A stretch of 64,000 nucleotides of DNA from Chalara sp. BL73 (GCA_918026815.1 CAKJVC010000097.1:186001-250000); one strand, 5' to 3'. Counted from the stretch's first letter, positions 12,179 through 22,851 are shown. Notes: generated by a model not told the origin, from the sequence alone. Program-made: numbers and translations.

Positions 12179-12700
12179 ATTGGAAAGTAACGCAACCGAA
12201 AAGTAGGCGTATTTTGCAAATTTCAACTCGCAAGAACTAGAGCTTCAAAAATTAGTATAAAGATTAATATAATACACCAAAAACACGTACTGCGATAGAT
12301 GTTTGACTTTGTTCAGATTTAATAAGTTGGTGCAAAAAGAATGAATGAGGGAAAAGTACGCGTTATCCTGAAAAATAAGGCAGTCGCGTTTTTATGCCTC
12401 GATTTTAAGGCATCCAACTACTTTTTTAAACCTGACTTCTTTTAACCTTCAATTAAATTTACCAACAACTACACCATACACAAGTATGTATTATATTTAT
12501 CTTTTTTATATTCTATTTTTATATTAATCATTATACTAATTCTTTATAGTCTTCTCGTCGAAATCACAAAGCTATAATTTCAATTTCACGTGTCAATATT
12601 CACATTCACCTTCACCTTTTCTGAAAATAATTTGCGACTTTGCACAGGTACATATTATTCTGTATTATACTAATATTTATTCTAATCTTAATAGGTTACA
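12179..12700. promoter_or_regulatory. Divergent promoter/leader region between the element's helper gene and histone gene
   Basis: This separates two head-to-head genes. It contains three copies of the AT-rich double motif, each inside a plausible untranslated-leader intron. On the minus strand one runs from a GTACGTG donor near 12292 to about 12246. On the plus strand the introns are 12484-12549 (GTATGT..TATAG) and 12648-12694 (GTACAT..AATAG). The last ends six bases before the histone ATG. Confidence 0.5.
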
Positions 12701-13250
12701 ATGGCACGTACCAAGAAAATAGCTACCAAATCTGCTCGCAAACCCTCTGCCAAAACCTCTGCCAAAACCTCTGCCAAAACCTCTGCTAAAACCTCTGCAA
12801 AAGCTGTACCAAAGAAGAAATATCGATTGAAACCTGGCAGTAAGTTGATTAATATAATAATTAGTATAAAACTAACATTTAAACGTAGCCAAAGCACTTA
12901 GAGAAATCAAACGATACCAAAAAGCACTGAGCTTTTAATCCCAAAAGCTCCATTTACTCGACTAGTTAGGGGAAATAATGTATGATATTACGTCTCGACA
13001 CGCATTTCGCATTCAACTTAGTGCTTTACAATGTCTCCAAGAAGCCGCAGAATCTGCTTTGGTAGCTGAGTTCGAGCGTAAGTTATTTCATATAAATACA
13101 TTATACTAATATTTATACTAATATTACTTTAAAGTCACAAATCTTGCCGCAATCCACGCTAAGAGAGTTACTATTCAAGTAAAGGATATGCATTTGGTTC
13201 AAAGAATGAGAGAGGGAATGACGGGCTACAAGTACCCAGGCCGGTGTTAA
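12701..13250 (+). pseudogene. Histone H3 variant, CENP-A-like, carried by the transposon; two compensating indels
   Basis: The exons are 12701-12839, 12889-13077 and 13135-13250 (147 codons). The protein begins MARTKKIATKSARKPS, keeping the ARTK tail of H3. It then has a KTSA repeat array and resumes H3 with KPGTKALREIKRYQKS. The fold continues through RLVREI, ALQCLQEAAESALV and TNLAAIHAKRVTI, then KDMHLVQRMR. Against canonical H3, loop 1 is about two residues longer, a known hallmark of CENP-A/CenH3. The C-tail runs past the usual end (GMTGYKYPGRC). Exon 2 contains a run of five A at 12919-12923 where H3 needs six, and four G at 12969-12972 where H3 needs three. The two indels cancel, but a TAA appears between them. 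Both introns carry the element's AT motif. The identity as an H3-fold histone is firm; the CENP-A affinity is inferred from loop 1. Confidence 0.85.
12746..12807 (+). repeat. 12-bp tandem repeat coding for KTSA units in the histone tail
   Basis: Four to five copies of AAAACCTCTGCC (one with T for C, one ending CA) encode the KTSAKTSA tract of the H3 variant tail. A pure short tandem array suggests expansion by replication slippage. Confidence 0.85.
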
Positions 13251-13459
13251 AGAATCAAACGCAGTTCATACAAAGGAAATGGGTTAAGCAATGGAGTTAT
13301 TAAAGGTATACACGCTAGCGATAGGGCGCTAAGCACATAATAAAATTCACAAACCAAAATTTTAATACGTTTATGTCGCGTAGCTTTTGATTAGTAGACT
13401 TATTAGTATAACTTCTCTAACTGTACAGCAACTATTGTAATGTCACGTGTAAATGTAAT

Positions 13460-13590
13460 GGGTGCTTGGCACCCCATCAAGACCCCATGGGGTGGGGTGG
13501 GTGCTTTTGATAGACCCCAACCCATGGGGTGGGACCCCGACGGGTGGGGTCAAGTAGGTGAAAACCCGCCCCGTGGGACCCCAGTTCGCA
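13460..13590. repeat. GC-rich subterminal repeats, right end
   Basis: This is the mirror of the left-end array, with many CCCATGGGG, GGGGTGGG and CCCGACGGG words in both orientations just inside the right terminal repeat. These are probable transposase-binding sites by analogy with other hAT elements. Confidence 0.65.
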
Positions 13591-13595
13591 GTCTA

Positions 13596-14907
13596 GTCAG
13601 CACAGCCAGCGCTTCTCTCCCACTCTCTTTGTATGTGCTGGCTTATGGCATTGGTCCAATGGTGCTTGCTCCCCTGAGTGAGATCCCACGGATTGGCAGA
13701 TCTCCTATATACGTCCTTACATTCTCACTTTTTGTGATCCTATCGATCCCTACCGCCTTAGTCAAGAACTTCGCTGGGCTTCTGGTGTTGCGATTTCTTC
13801 AAGGCTTCTTCGGAAGCCCGTGTCTTGCCAATGGAGGCGCCTCGCTTCAGGACATCTACAACTATGGCGAGCTTCCTTATGCAATGGTATTTTGGGTCGC
13901 TGCGGCATTCTGCGGGCCAGCATTAGGTCCCCTCTTATCAGGCTTTGCTGTTATGTCCAAAGGTTGGCGTTGGTCGTTGTGGGAAATCGTATGGATGTCG
14001 GCTCCCGTTCTGGTGCTAATGATGCTCTGCTTACCTGAAACCTCCACGCCTAACCTACTCCTCAGACGTGCGCAACGTCTCCGCCGCCTAACCGGGAACG
14101 ACCACATCCTCAGCCAAAGTGAGCTCGCGCAGAGGAACATTAAGCCATCAGTCGTCATATTTAACGCTATAGTCAAGCCCTTGGAGATCACGATAAAAGA
14201 CCCTGCCATCGCTTTCGTCAATATCTATACTTCACTTACATACGGAATCTACTACTCCTTTTTCGAAGTTTTTGCACTGGTGTATCCACCCTTTTACGGC
14301 TTTAACATAGGTCTCATCGGCGTGGTATTCTTGTGCGTATTAGTTGCTGCCATGATCGCAATGGCTATCTACTGCTCCTACATCCGCTGGTACCTCATGC
14401 CGGACATTGCAAAGAACGGGATGCGGGCACAGGAACACCGGCTTGTGCCTGCATTGGTAGGATGCTTTGGGCCGCCGATCGGATTGTTCCTCTTTGCTTG
14501 GTCGGCAAATCCCAACATCCATTGGATTGCCCCGACGATTGGAATTGCTATCTATACTGGGAGCGTCTTCATTGTTTTGCAGTGTGTTTTCGTATATGTG
14601 CCGATGTCTTATCCTCAGGTAAAATTCTCCCCATTATTGCTTAACCCCGGCTAGGTACGCATTGTAAGGCAAAGAACTCACCTGTCTTCTTTAGTATTCC
14701 GCTTCCCTCTTCGCAAGCAATGATTTTTTCCGGTCTGCCCTTGCATGTGGCTCTATTATCTACTCGCGTCCTCTCTTTCTCAATCTGGGTATTGGGAAAG
14801 GAGTGTCTCTACTGGGCGGATTAAGTTGCATGGGTATTATTGGCATGTATATCTTGTATTTCACAGGTGCCAGGCTTCGTACGGCATCTAGGTTTGCTAC
14901 TGGCTGA
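13596..14907 (+). pseudogene. MFS multidrug transporter (FLR1-like), 3' part
   Basis: This is the remaining body of the interrupted DHA1 transporter. It resumes at 13604 after the second target duplicate (13596-13603). The frame runs open to 14618, where a GTAAAA donor starts a 76-nt intron. The last exon is 14695-14907. Visible family signatures are APLSEIPRIGRSPIYV (MFS motif A region), RFLQGFFGSPCLANGGASL (the FLR1-type motif C-like segment), eleven hydrophobic helices, and the terminal block ASLFASNDFFRSALA with LGIGKGVSLLGGLS. No other stop or frameshift is visible. The insertion is therefore the only visible lesion and probably recent. The precursor protein would be about 570 aa. The gene converges on the Zn2Cys6 regulator. 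Confidence 0.87.
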
Positions 14908-15530
14908 TTACGGAGGTTTAGGCGATAATTGGGGCATTTGTAAAGATATAATAGATCAGCGCGAGTCCACTCCTCATTACATTCTATAGCATTATTACAG
15001 CTGTACAGTCATCCGCTTCTTTCTAAAGAATATTTCGGTTGGGTCCCTGGTTCATTGCACTAGAACCCGCTCTACTATTGCAACCAATGTTACTAATATC
15101 AAAATGTTAGAATTACATGATCACGGCAGCAATGCTCTGGTTACTAGGCCCGGCTCCTCAGTCTAGCTACTCGGTGACGTTACTTCTCGGTGCACTTATA
15201 CTTCAATCTCTACAAAGAGATTGACTTATATATCGAAACATTTAGAAGCAAATATGCTTACCGAAAAACCGGGTCTAAAAGGAATGGTATACGCACCGAA
15301 GTTTACAACTTTGCAAGAGGCAGTTTTTGCCAAGAATTTTGATTAATAATGGCCAATCAAAGAAGCTAGTTCTAATTTTTGCTAGTATACAGTGGGATGA
15401 TGAAACCGACAAAGGCCCTGATACCATTGAACTATCTAAATGGGCCATATAACCAATGCACCAGCCTTTAAGGCCTTGAATGGCCAAGTTTTCGACTCAG
15501 CCCCAACCATATCCCCCGAAAGCCGGATAT
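14908..15530. other. Intergenic region between convergent genes
   Basis: This holds the 3' regions of the transporter (plus) and the transcription factor (minus). I see no gene or repeat in it. Confidence 0.5.
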
Positions 15531-18296
15531 CTATGCACATCCATTGCTATTGACATCGAACTGGAGGTCGCGCATCACAGTGTCCCACTGTTGCCAGTCA
15601 AGATTGGCCTCGCTATAATTAGAAGATGCACCGAGATCGAATAGGTGGTTCGTGTTATTGGCGCTATCCATAGCCACTATGGGAAAATTGGCATAGCTGA
15701 CTGAGGCTAGCAGAGTGTCGTAAGCGTCGATTGTTACTTGCTGTGTTGAGAAGGCGGAGTCGTTAGAGTATATGCCGGGGGGGTGGGATTGATACCGGTT
15801 TAGAGGAAGACTAGTCGTCGTGATGGGGACTAAAATTTCCTCCTGGGCAGCGCCGATCGTCTCATATGTGCGATTTTGATATTGTGGCGGGACTCGAGGT
15901 GTGGCTCCCATATACTGAGGCGGCGAGTTATTGGTAGCTGTTGTAAGACTTCTGTACTTCTCAGCTCGATCCTGGTAGGAAGTATCGTTGGTTTGTTGTG
16001 GTACCTCCGGTCTGTCGTTGGTCAAACCCAGCTCGGCATTTTCTCGTACTGCCTTTGCCCGATTAAATAGTTTAGTCAAGGCCAGCCAGAGTTTCCCTTC
16101 CTGGACGTTCCTGCCGCCGCCACCATTACGCTCTTGGAACGCACAATCGAGCTGTTGCCACGCACGATTGATGAATTCTTGACCAAGTTCATATTGCTGT
16201 GGCTGACAGAGTCCTGCAAGCAAATACGCGATAGCGTGCCATTGAACGAAGGATCGAACTAGCCACGCCCATTGTTGTGCACTCTGTTCAGTTTCCAGAG
16301 AACGAGATCGCTCAATTACCTCGAGTGATATTAGCAAAAGTTTACTTCTAGCTTCCGGAGGGATAATGTCGGTGGAACTGCGATAGGGTGGATGATATAT
16401 GGACAGCCACATCTTCCTCTTCAAATTGCGAAATTGTCTCGTCAGTGAAGCTACTTTCAAGGATAGCAGTTCGACTCACTAGCATCATCTTTGACAAGGC
16501 AACTGTCACCCAATCAATTAAGTGCGGACTGTAAATGTCATAAAAAGAGTATCCTTCAATAGTCTGCCGGCACTCTTCGACCATCCTCAATTTCTCCTCT
16601 ATCGTCTTCACTCTAGACTTGTCGTAGTCATGCCCGCCAAGTAGCTGATGGTTTAATCTGCACATGGTTCTCGTGATCAGAAAGACGGTAAAACAAAATG
16701 TCATATCTGTTCGACCTTTTTTTGATCTTGCAGGGTCGGTAGCGTCTGGACTGATATCTGTATCGTCGATATTCAATGGGAGTTTGGCATCAAAAATCCC
16801 GTCGGAGATAGAAGAGACCGACCCGTGACCCTCAGCTGCGCGACAGTCTAAAGTGCAGATATGCCACCACAACCGACGCCTCATCTCAACTTCAAACGGG
16901 GAAAGATTAAATATCGTGCCATCCCGGTGGATCCTTAAATTCTGTGCCAGACGAATTGTAAGGCCTGTCATTGTCCAGAAGGTATCTTCATCTTCATGAA
17001 CCTGGCAAATCTATGGCGATGTCAGTTCTCTAATAACATCTCATTCAGCGAAGGTAGGTGACCCACTAGATAATGCGTTAAAGCCTGTAGTGGAGCAAGT
17101 TCTTTTGATTTCATAAATTTCGCTTTCGAAAGTGCTTGCTCAATACCAAATTGATATTTCTTGAGTAGATTATCTCTAGATTCTTTAAACTCCACCTGAA
17201 CCATATCAACAGAGAGACTCGAGATAACAGAATAATAAATACTGAACATCAATGCCTCTGTGCCAGCTTCAAGCCGCTGGAGGTCTTCATGCGCGTCATT
17301 GAATTTCTTCTTAAAGGAAGGTACGTGCAGGATTTTAGTCACTGGATCTATGTTCTCGACGTAAAGTTGCCAATAACGAGATGCATAATTTGAATCCGGG
17401 TGTAGAGGATGAAGGTTCACCATCGACGAGTGGTATCCGAAGAGAAAACCATGCTGGGATATTGACGCCAGGTTAAAAGACGACTGATTATCAATAGATA
17501 AACCATCGAGAAGCTCCTCAATATTCTCCACCTGTATCTTGGCATCTTAGTCCCGCTCGTGCTCTCAGTACGAAAAAAAATATAAAAATAAAATAAAATT
17601 GGGTTGGAAGTTTCTTACTTCGCCTGTAAAGTTCTGCCAAAACCGATCAGTAATGGTTCTATTAGACACAATTTGTCCGGCAGTGTCACTTTGCACAGTG
17701 TCACCTGTCGCGACTTGCCCAACAGTGAATGGTCTCACAGAGATCTTGCCATCCCGTCGTACAGACCCAACATCTAGTTTCAGCTCAACAACCGGATCAC
17801 CTTCTATGGCCGGACTCGATGATTTGTTAGAGATGTGGCTCCCAATTGTAGCAGTGGTTAGAATGTGAACCTTCGCCTCTAATGCCTTTAACTTGCGTTC
17901 CAGTTCTCGCTCGCGCTTGGAGTGCTCCTTGGATTGCAGTGACGGTCGTGTGCGGGCACGTTTTGGAGCAATTTTAGTTTCAGGGTAGATGCATACTGTA
18001 CGAGCTTTCGCGCAATTCCCACATCCTTCAACGAGTCGATCGCATTTAATTTTGCGACGATGACAGAGTACGCAGCTGAGTGGATATCGCTGAGGAACAT
18101 CGGGTGCGTCGCAGTTTATCATGGGAGGCGTGATAGGAGCTGGTGCCGTATTCGGGTGGGCGGCGGCGTTGTGTCGTGCCTCAGAGTCAGACAAAGAGGC
18201 GGGGAGGTCTCTCGGTCTGGTCAACGAACCCGTGGCATCCGCTGTGAGTGGTACGATGTCTTCAGACATAAGGTGCTGGCAAGGACCTCGTTCCAT
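15531..18296 (-). CDS. Zn2Cys6 transcription factor with fungal-specific TF domain
   Basis: This is a nuclear regulator of the Gal4-type binuclear zinc class, 853 aa in four exons: 18296-17619, 17531-17067, 17010-16480 and 16418-15531. All phases fit, and the introns have GTAAGA, GTGGGT and GTGAGT donors. The DNA-binding cluster CVLCHRRKIKCDRLVEGCGNC lies near residues 75-100. It is followed by a basic linker and a coiled coil (KRERELERKLKALEAKV). The middle homology region is clear: FWTMTGLTIRLAQNLRIHRDG and FEVEMRRRLWWHICTLD. The C-terminal third is rich in Gln, Asn, Ser and Thr and is a likely activation region. A second ATG lies nine codons in. It is convergent with the drug transporter, so it might control it, but nothing in the sequence proves that. 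Confidence 0.9.
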
Positions 18297-20315
18297 AGAG
18301 TACCAGGGAGATTGCAGTTATACGATGGAGCATGTTCGCGAAATTGCTCAAAATAATTGTCGGAATTAACGGCTTGCAAGGCAAGGGGGTCCCAGCTCAA
18401 GTCCGCAATTATAAAGCAAAGAATCAACAGTCGGAAATTCGCGCCTAATAATTAAGGTTCTGAGTCACGTTGTTTCGCAGGAGCATCACGTTCCAGATAT
18501 GAGGTGCCCATGCTATCCGATCAGCAGGGAAATAGCCTGCAAGTGAGCCATGTACGGATCTATACTAGTTACTTATGGGAGGATATCTATTCCATGTCAC
18601 TATCACTCTCTTTCTTCATATATCCAGTTCTATTTCCGAATCAGAACGTATCTTGTTTGGAGAGCCGCTAGTGCAGAAGGTATTGGCTAGTTGAATGGCC
18701 CAAAGGAAAGGAATTATTAAAACTAGGCATTCAAGTACTCTCAGCACCCGCTCAGGAGTAAGATTAAACCCGATATGCCATTAGTATAGTCATAGCGAAG
18801 CCAGCCAGAAAGAAGAATTTTCACCCTCCCTAAAGAACTCCAGTCCTTCCTGACTTCAATCAACCTATAAAGTTTCCCACTCAGCCTCCATAAGTTTATA
18901 ACTTTAAAAGGACCAGAAATATTTGTTTATGCACCGGCCTTAGAAAGGCCTGTCTAGATAATACGAAGTACTCTCTATGGATTTGTTTTAGTTTATCAGA
19001 ACAGCTAATCTCTAAACCTTATGTGTTTCACAAATATCCTCCCTTACCCACTGTTTCGTAGCCTATAAAGCCACCGTGCGGAAACGGCTAGTTTCGTACA
19101 GGGCCAAGTTATTCGCTGTGTGACGAGAGGAAATACTCTACACTTATTGGTGAGTTTTGGATTATTGGCCCTTGGCGAAGGCTTCTCCACTGTTAATAAT
19201 TTATAATTTGGACCTGTACGAAAGTAAAACTACACACTATGCTGACTACTACCTACACGGTTTCAGATCTCCCACTTGGTTGCTCTCTCACCAATCCCAG
19301 CCCTGTTCCCTAAACCCCTGAAATGACGTCATCTAATCTTCCTGCTCAGATCCCACCACGGCTTTAAGAGGATCTAAAGCCTGTCCGGCATCTCGGACTA
19401 GCGTGATATCGGACTGCGCCAAGCTTCTGGGCATAGTTTGGCTGACAAACCAAACCAAAAAAAAGACACTCTGACAGAAAGCTTCTCATATGTTTGAGTC
19501 ACGTGACCTCCTAAACTCTTTGTGTAACCTACCTAATCACTTAGCGGGCCACATCATCACCCTGGCTCGTGCTGGACAAAATAAGCGATACTTTTTTTTA
19601 GCCGAAATCAGCGTGCACATAACAAACCCCTCTCTTTCCCATACAACCACCACCAGGACTTTGTATTCGAAGAAGATGGAGATTCAGGGCATGGCTTTGG
19701 CAAAGGAAATCCCCCGGTTAAAGCTTGGAAAGAATGCAAAGCCTTGAATATTATCAAAATATCGCAGGAGGGCCTGACTTTTCTATAGCTGAAAATAGGT
19801 AGCAGCCAATAAAAGAATATATTTAAAAGTATTCTCATATGGATATTGATACTTTAAGAGATAGGCTACTTTACAGCAAGAAACTATTAATAATTGGGTT
19901 AGATCTATACCTATTAGGTTACCAGGAGTGCATTGATTTAAAAGGCAAAATGACAGCTAATTAGAAAATATAAGGTTCTCAAACATTTGAGTTTGTATGT
20001 TGTTGTATGGGGAAAAGGGGGTTTTGTTATGCGCACGCTCATTTCGGTTAAAAAAAATCGCTTTTTTTGACCAGCACGAGCCACGATCCCTGTCACCGCC
20101 ACTTTTTTTCAATTTTGATTTGCAATTGCTCAACCAACAACCTTAGAAATGGCTAATAGAAAAAAGAGAGAATCCTTTTAGGCATTCAGGCCTTTCGACA
20201 GGGCCGATTTCAAGCTTACAGGGCCGCTGCAGATGCGTAAAGTCAAGTATTCTTTCTGCTAACTGCAAACTTGCTTTAACAGAAAGAACAATACTTAATA
20301 ATTGGATACCAAATA
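18297..20315. other. Gene-poor stretch upstream of the regulator
   Basis: No gene is supported in these 2 kb. The part next to 18296 is the regulator's promoter. The only structured item is the repeat block at 19389-19430. Several CACGTG-containing words occur (for example at 19500), but without a gene to attach them to. Confidence 0.45.
19389..19430 (+). repeat. Dispersed repeat copy related to 3689-3743
   Basis: CATCTCGGACTAGCGTGATA followed by GCCAAGCT matches the reverse complement of the block at 3689-3743 with small gaps. This is two divergent copies of one non-coding repeat family in 64 kb. Confidence 0.55.
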
Positions 20316-20489
20316 TGTCACGACACGCGCTGTGGATCTACAGATACAGTGGGCAACGGTGGTATAAAACAAGATAATCTAAAGCTAAGGAAGGAAAAGA
20401 AGCTCGAGGAGAGCAGGCTATATATACACGAGGGGCTCTGAGAGCTGGGCTAATACAGGTCACGTGTACTCCAGAGCAGGGACATGACA
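20316..20489. mobile_element. Solo LTR of a retrotransposon
   Basis: A 174-bp block starts TGTCACGACACG and ends GACATGACA. It has the TG..CA ends of an LTR and an inverted TGTCA/TGACA pair. AATA flanks both sides, consistent with a 4-5 bp target duplication. It contains a TATA-like TATATATAC. Part of it (CACGCGCTGTG..ATACAGTGGGCAACGG) recurs in diverged form at 56415. No internal retroelement region adjoins it, so this is a solo LTR. Confidence 0.65.
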
Positions 20490-20558
20490 AATATTACTTA
20501 CTCTTCTAGAGTAATTACTCTGACTGTATACACTATATACCATACAATTTTTATGATA

Positions 20559-20650
20559 CCCTAGAATACCATAAAAGTGGTATTTTAGTCATATAACGAC
20601 AAAACGTATGGTAATCTAGGGTTTTGGTCACTTTTTTATGGTATTCTAGT
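20559..20650. repeat. Foldback upstream of the MULE-like ORF
   Basis: CTAGAATACCATAAAAGTG at 20561-20579 is repeated in inverted form at 20629-20649 (CACTTTTTTATGGTATTCTAG less two extra T). The spacer of about 50 bp contains further partial copies of the same word. It could be the terminal inverted repeat or subterminal structure of the element that carries the next ORF. Confidence 0.6.
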
Positions 20651-20715
20651 CACTTTCCGTTCAAATAATCATTATTTTCAATTCTCCTTCTTTACTATAT
20701 ATTTTCATCAACGAT

Positions 20716-21225
20716 ATGGTTCTTGCTGTATACTCTACTTTCCCTAATATTTCATTAGTAAAAGAAGCTATTAAGGTCTTTGTTGCGGATGTCTCTGAAT
20801 CACGGAAAGCAACTCGTTCGGATAAAAAAAGCTTTAATATTGTATGCCGTACGTCGGAGCTTTACAAGTTCAAAATTAGAGCTTGCGATTCTAGAAAGAA
20901 AGGAGTAGTTATTACTCACTTGGAACCTCATACTTGCTCTCCAGAAAGTCACTTCAAAGCCTCAAATACTAATAGCTTAGAGTATTTAGTACCTCATCAC
21001 CGTGCTTCGATTGTGGATAATTTGAGAATCACTCCTAAGCAAATTTGGTCAACCGAACGCCTTCTGTTTTATAACAATATCCCATATTTGCAGGCCCACC
21101 GTGTAAAGCAAACTACAGTAACTTTGCAAGGCCAATATACCTTTATCTCTGATCGCGAGAAACGTATGGCAAACTATGTGGCAGAGGAGTATCCTGCAGC
21201 AATTCATCCTTGTAAAGGGGATTGA
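20716..21225 (+). pseudogene. MULE/FAR1-like transposase N-terminal fragment
   Basis: A 169-aa open frame has the look of the DNA-binding N-terminus of Mutator-like transposases. It contains a C..C..H..C arrangement (VCRTSELYKFKIRAC and THLEPHTC). It continues with HHRASIVDNLRITPKQIW, resembling the segment before the catalytic domain of fungal MULEs. No DDE domain follows; the downstream DNA turns into unrelated relics. The foldback just upstream supports a mobile-element origin. The assignment rests on motif spacing only. Confidence 0.4.
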
Positions 21226-21590
21226 GAGGAACATAGCGAAATCGGGGTTGTCAAAAAGAAATCCTACCTACTGTTCGAAGGCTGTTGCGAACGTGAATAT
21301 ACAAAGCAATTATTGTATGTGGTTGTTCACAGGATTCGAAAGTCATCAGGTGGGTGGACTGAAGTTGACGCTGTAGCCGGAGTGGAATGGGCAGCTGAAG
21401 TCTGGATTTAACCGTGAGTCGTAAACACCTTTTGCATTCGCGCCACAAAGGGATCGCAATATTCGGATACAGAAAAAATTTGGGCCTTTTACAAGGTTGA
21501 AGCCCAACTTGCATAAATCACAATTGAAGCAAGTAGTGCATTAATCGCCTCAGAAATATTAAAACAACCGTTAGCAATCGTAGCAAAATC

Positions 21591-22030
21591 ATGATTTTCA
21601 ACAGCGCTAAGAAACTGATACTAGAAAAGTATATCCGCAATCGTGTTGATGTCGTAGATCTAAAATGTAGCGCTATATGCGTAGAAGCACGCGAGTTCAG
21701 ACCAAATCCAGAAGCAAGCTACTATCTTACTTTCCGTTTCGGGTCTTTAGATGAAAACGAAAAGATTTATAGCATAGGCCAATATCAGCAAGAATGTCTT
21801 GATCTCAAAAAATTGGATCTGGAACTAGCCCATCGAAATCCCCAAGCAAGCGTCCCATTTGCACTTCCTTCTCGTGGATACGGTTTCCTTTGGAATAACC
21901 ACGCGACTGGTCGCGCTGTTCCACCAAAGACAAGATCCAGATACGACATGGTATGGGAGAAATGTCCAGGAATGTCTTATGGCTTGGACTGCTATGCAGA
22001 GCGTCGTTAATGACAGCGGTACGAAAACGG
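21591..22030 (+). pseudogene. GH31 glycosidase (alpha-xylosidase-like) fragment
   Basis: The reading frame from 21591 matches the N-terminal beta-sandwich region of fungal GH31 enzymes. It includes EKYIRNRVDVVDLKCSA, EAREFRPNPEASYYLTFRF, KIYSIGQYQQ, and the signature stretch DLELAHRNPQASVPFALPS with RGYGFLWNNHATGRAV. After this the similarity is lost and a stop appears at 22008. The catalytic aspartates of the (beta/alpha)8 barrel, which lie much further along in intact enzymes, are absent. It is a truncated relic of a carbohydrate-active enzyme, not a working gene. Confidence 0.75.
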
Positions 22031-22851
22031 CTTCTGCTTAGATCGTGATGTAGAACTCAAGTCAAGAAATGGTTAGTGGGCTTGGCCAGATATAGCCTTT
22101 ATCTGGGTAAAGTGTGAAAAGGTCGAGAAATGGCTTATTATAGACGTCTATGATTAGATCAAGAAATGGATTTCGAACTTCCAAAATTGAGCGACGCATA
22201 GTGAAGTGGATCAACAAACAGTGTCTTTAATCCAGTCACAAAAGAGTCAGAAAACGCTCGTAAACATTTAATTATTAACAGGCACCCAGTTCATCCTTCC
22301 AACAAAGCAGCCAGTTTGCAGTCACACTTTTGCGTCCTTCGAACAAACTGCTGGTTCTGACACCACGCCTTTGCATTTTCGTTCTACAGGCAAAGTTATC
22401 ACTGTTGCTCCAGACGTGGCTATGGGATCAATTATCCAAGTTCAAAACCGATCTACTGTACAACAAATTGCTTCATTGCCTTTGTGTCACGGGGCAGCTC
22501 GCACATCCCGCGAGGGCTCGGTTTTAGTTCACGAGAGCTGGAGCAACATATGCAGCACTTGCATGTATTCCTACTTGTAGAACTAAAGGTCAAGCCAGGT
22601 AGGCTCTTATAGCCTAGGAAAGCGGGTCGCACGCTCATGAGCACGTGCGGACCCACTTCTCCGTGACACTTTGGCTGACATGATTCAGTATGCCACGGAA
22701 GGAGAAAATGGGAAGGTAATCTGCGCGCTTTGTGGTGACGCCGAGGAATCGTATGGCAAAGACGATTGGGCCGCGACACATTTTCGCCTCTCATGTTGGA
22801 ATGAGTTTTGCGAATTGAGAAACACCTCGCCAGCTTCTTCTGATCGGTTGC

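Larger units (their letters stand above)
7711..13410. repeat. AT-rich double motif TTAGTATAA..TTAGTATAA, about 15 dispersed copies
   Basis: A unit of about 22 bp, ATTAGTATAAAAATTAGTATAA or its reverse complement, recurs at about 7711, 8511, 9383, 10150, 10785, 11254, 11441 (degenerate), 11733, 12105, 12251, 12521, 12664, 12851, 13101 and 13390. Nine copies lie in the nine coding introns of the three element genes. The others lie in flanking untranslated stretches where donor and acceptor signals can be found. In one orientation the unit supplies TACTAAT, a branch-point-like sequence. In transposase intron 1 and H3 intron 1 the orientation is reversed and a separate CTAAT/CTAAC is present. I saw no copies outside the element. 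Confidence 0.85.
7364..13595. mobile_element. hAT-superfamily DNA transposon carrying histone H3 and an unknown gene
   Basis: The element is 6,232 bp, bounded by GTCAGCAC duplications. It begins TAGACTGCG and ends with the inverse CGCAGTCTA, so the terminal inverted repeats are about 9 bp. A further CCCACGGGGCGGG match follows in both ends with a 3-nt offset. Both ends carry GC-rich subterminal repeats, while the interior is AT-rich. It encodes a hAT transposase on the minus strand, a SIM-bearing protein of unknown function on the minus strand and a CENP-A-like histone H3 on the plus strand. Every coding intron in it carries an AT-rich double motif. It sits inside the transporter gene, in the stretch encoding the region just after the first membrane helix. 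The transposase and H3 frames are broken at homopolymers, so this copy may be non-autonomous unless those are sequence errors. Confidence 0.93.

Noticed and set aside
20716..21225. Calling the MULE-like ORF a complete transposase gene
   Set aside because: It lacks any catalytic DDE domain, and the following DNA is unrelated; only an N-terminal fragment can be argued.
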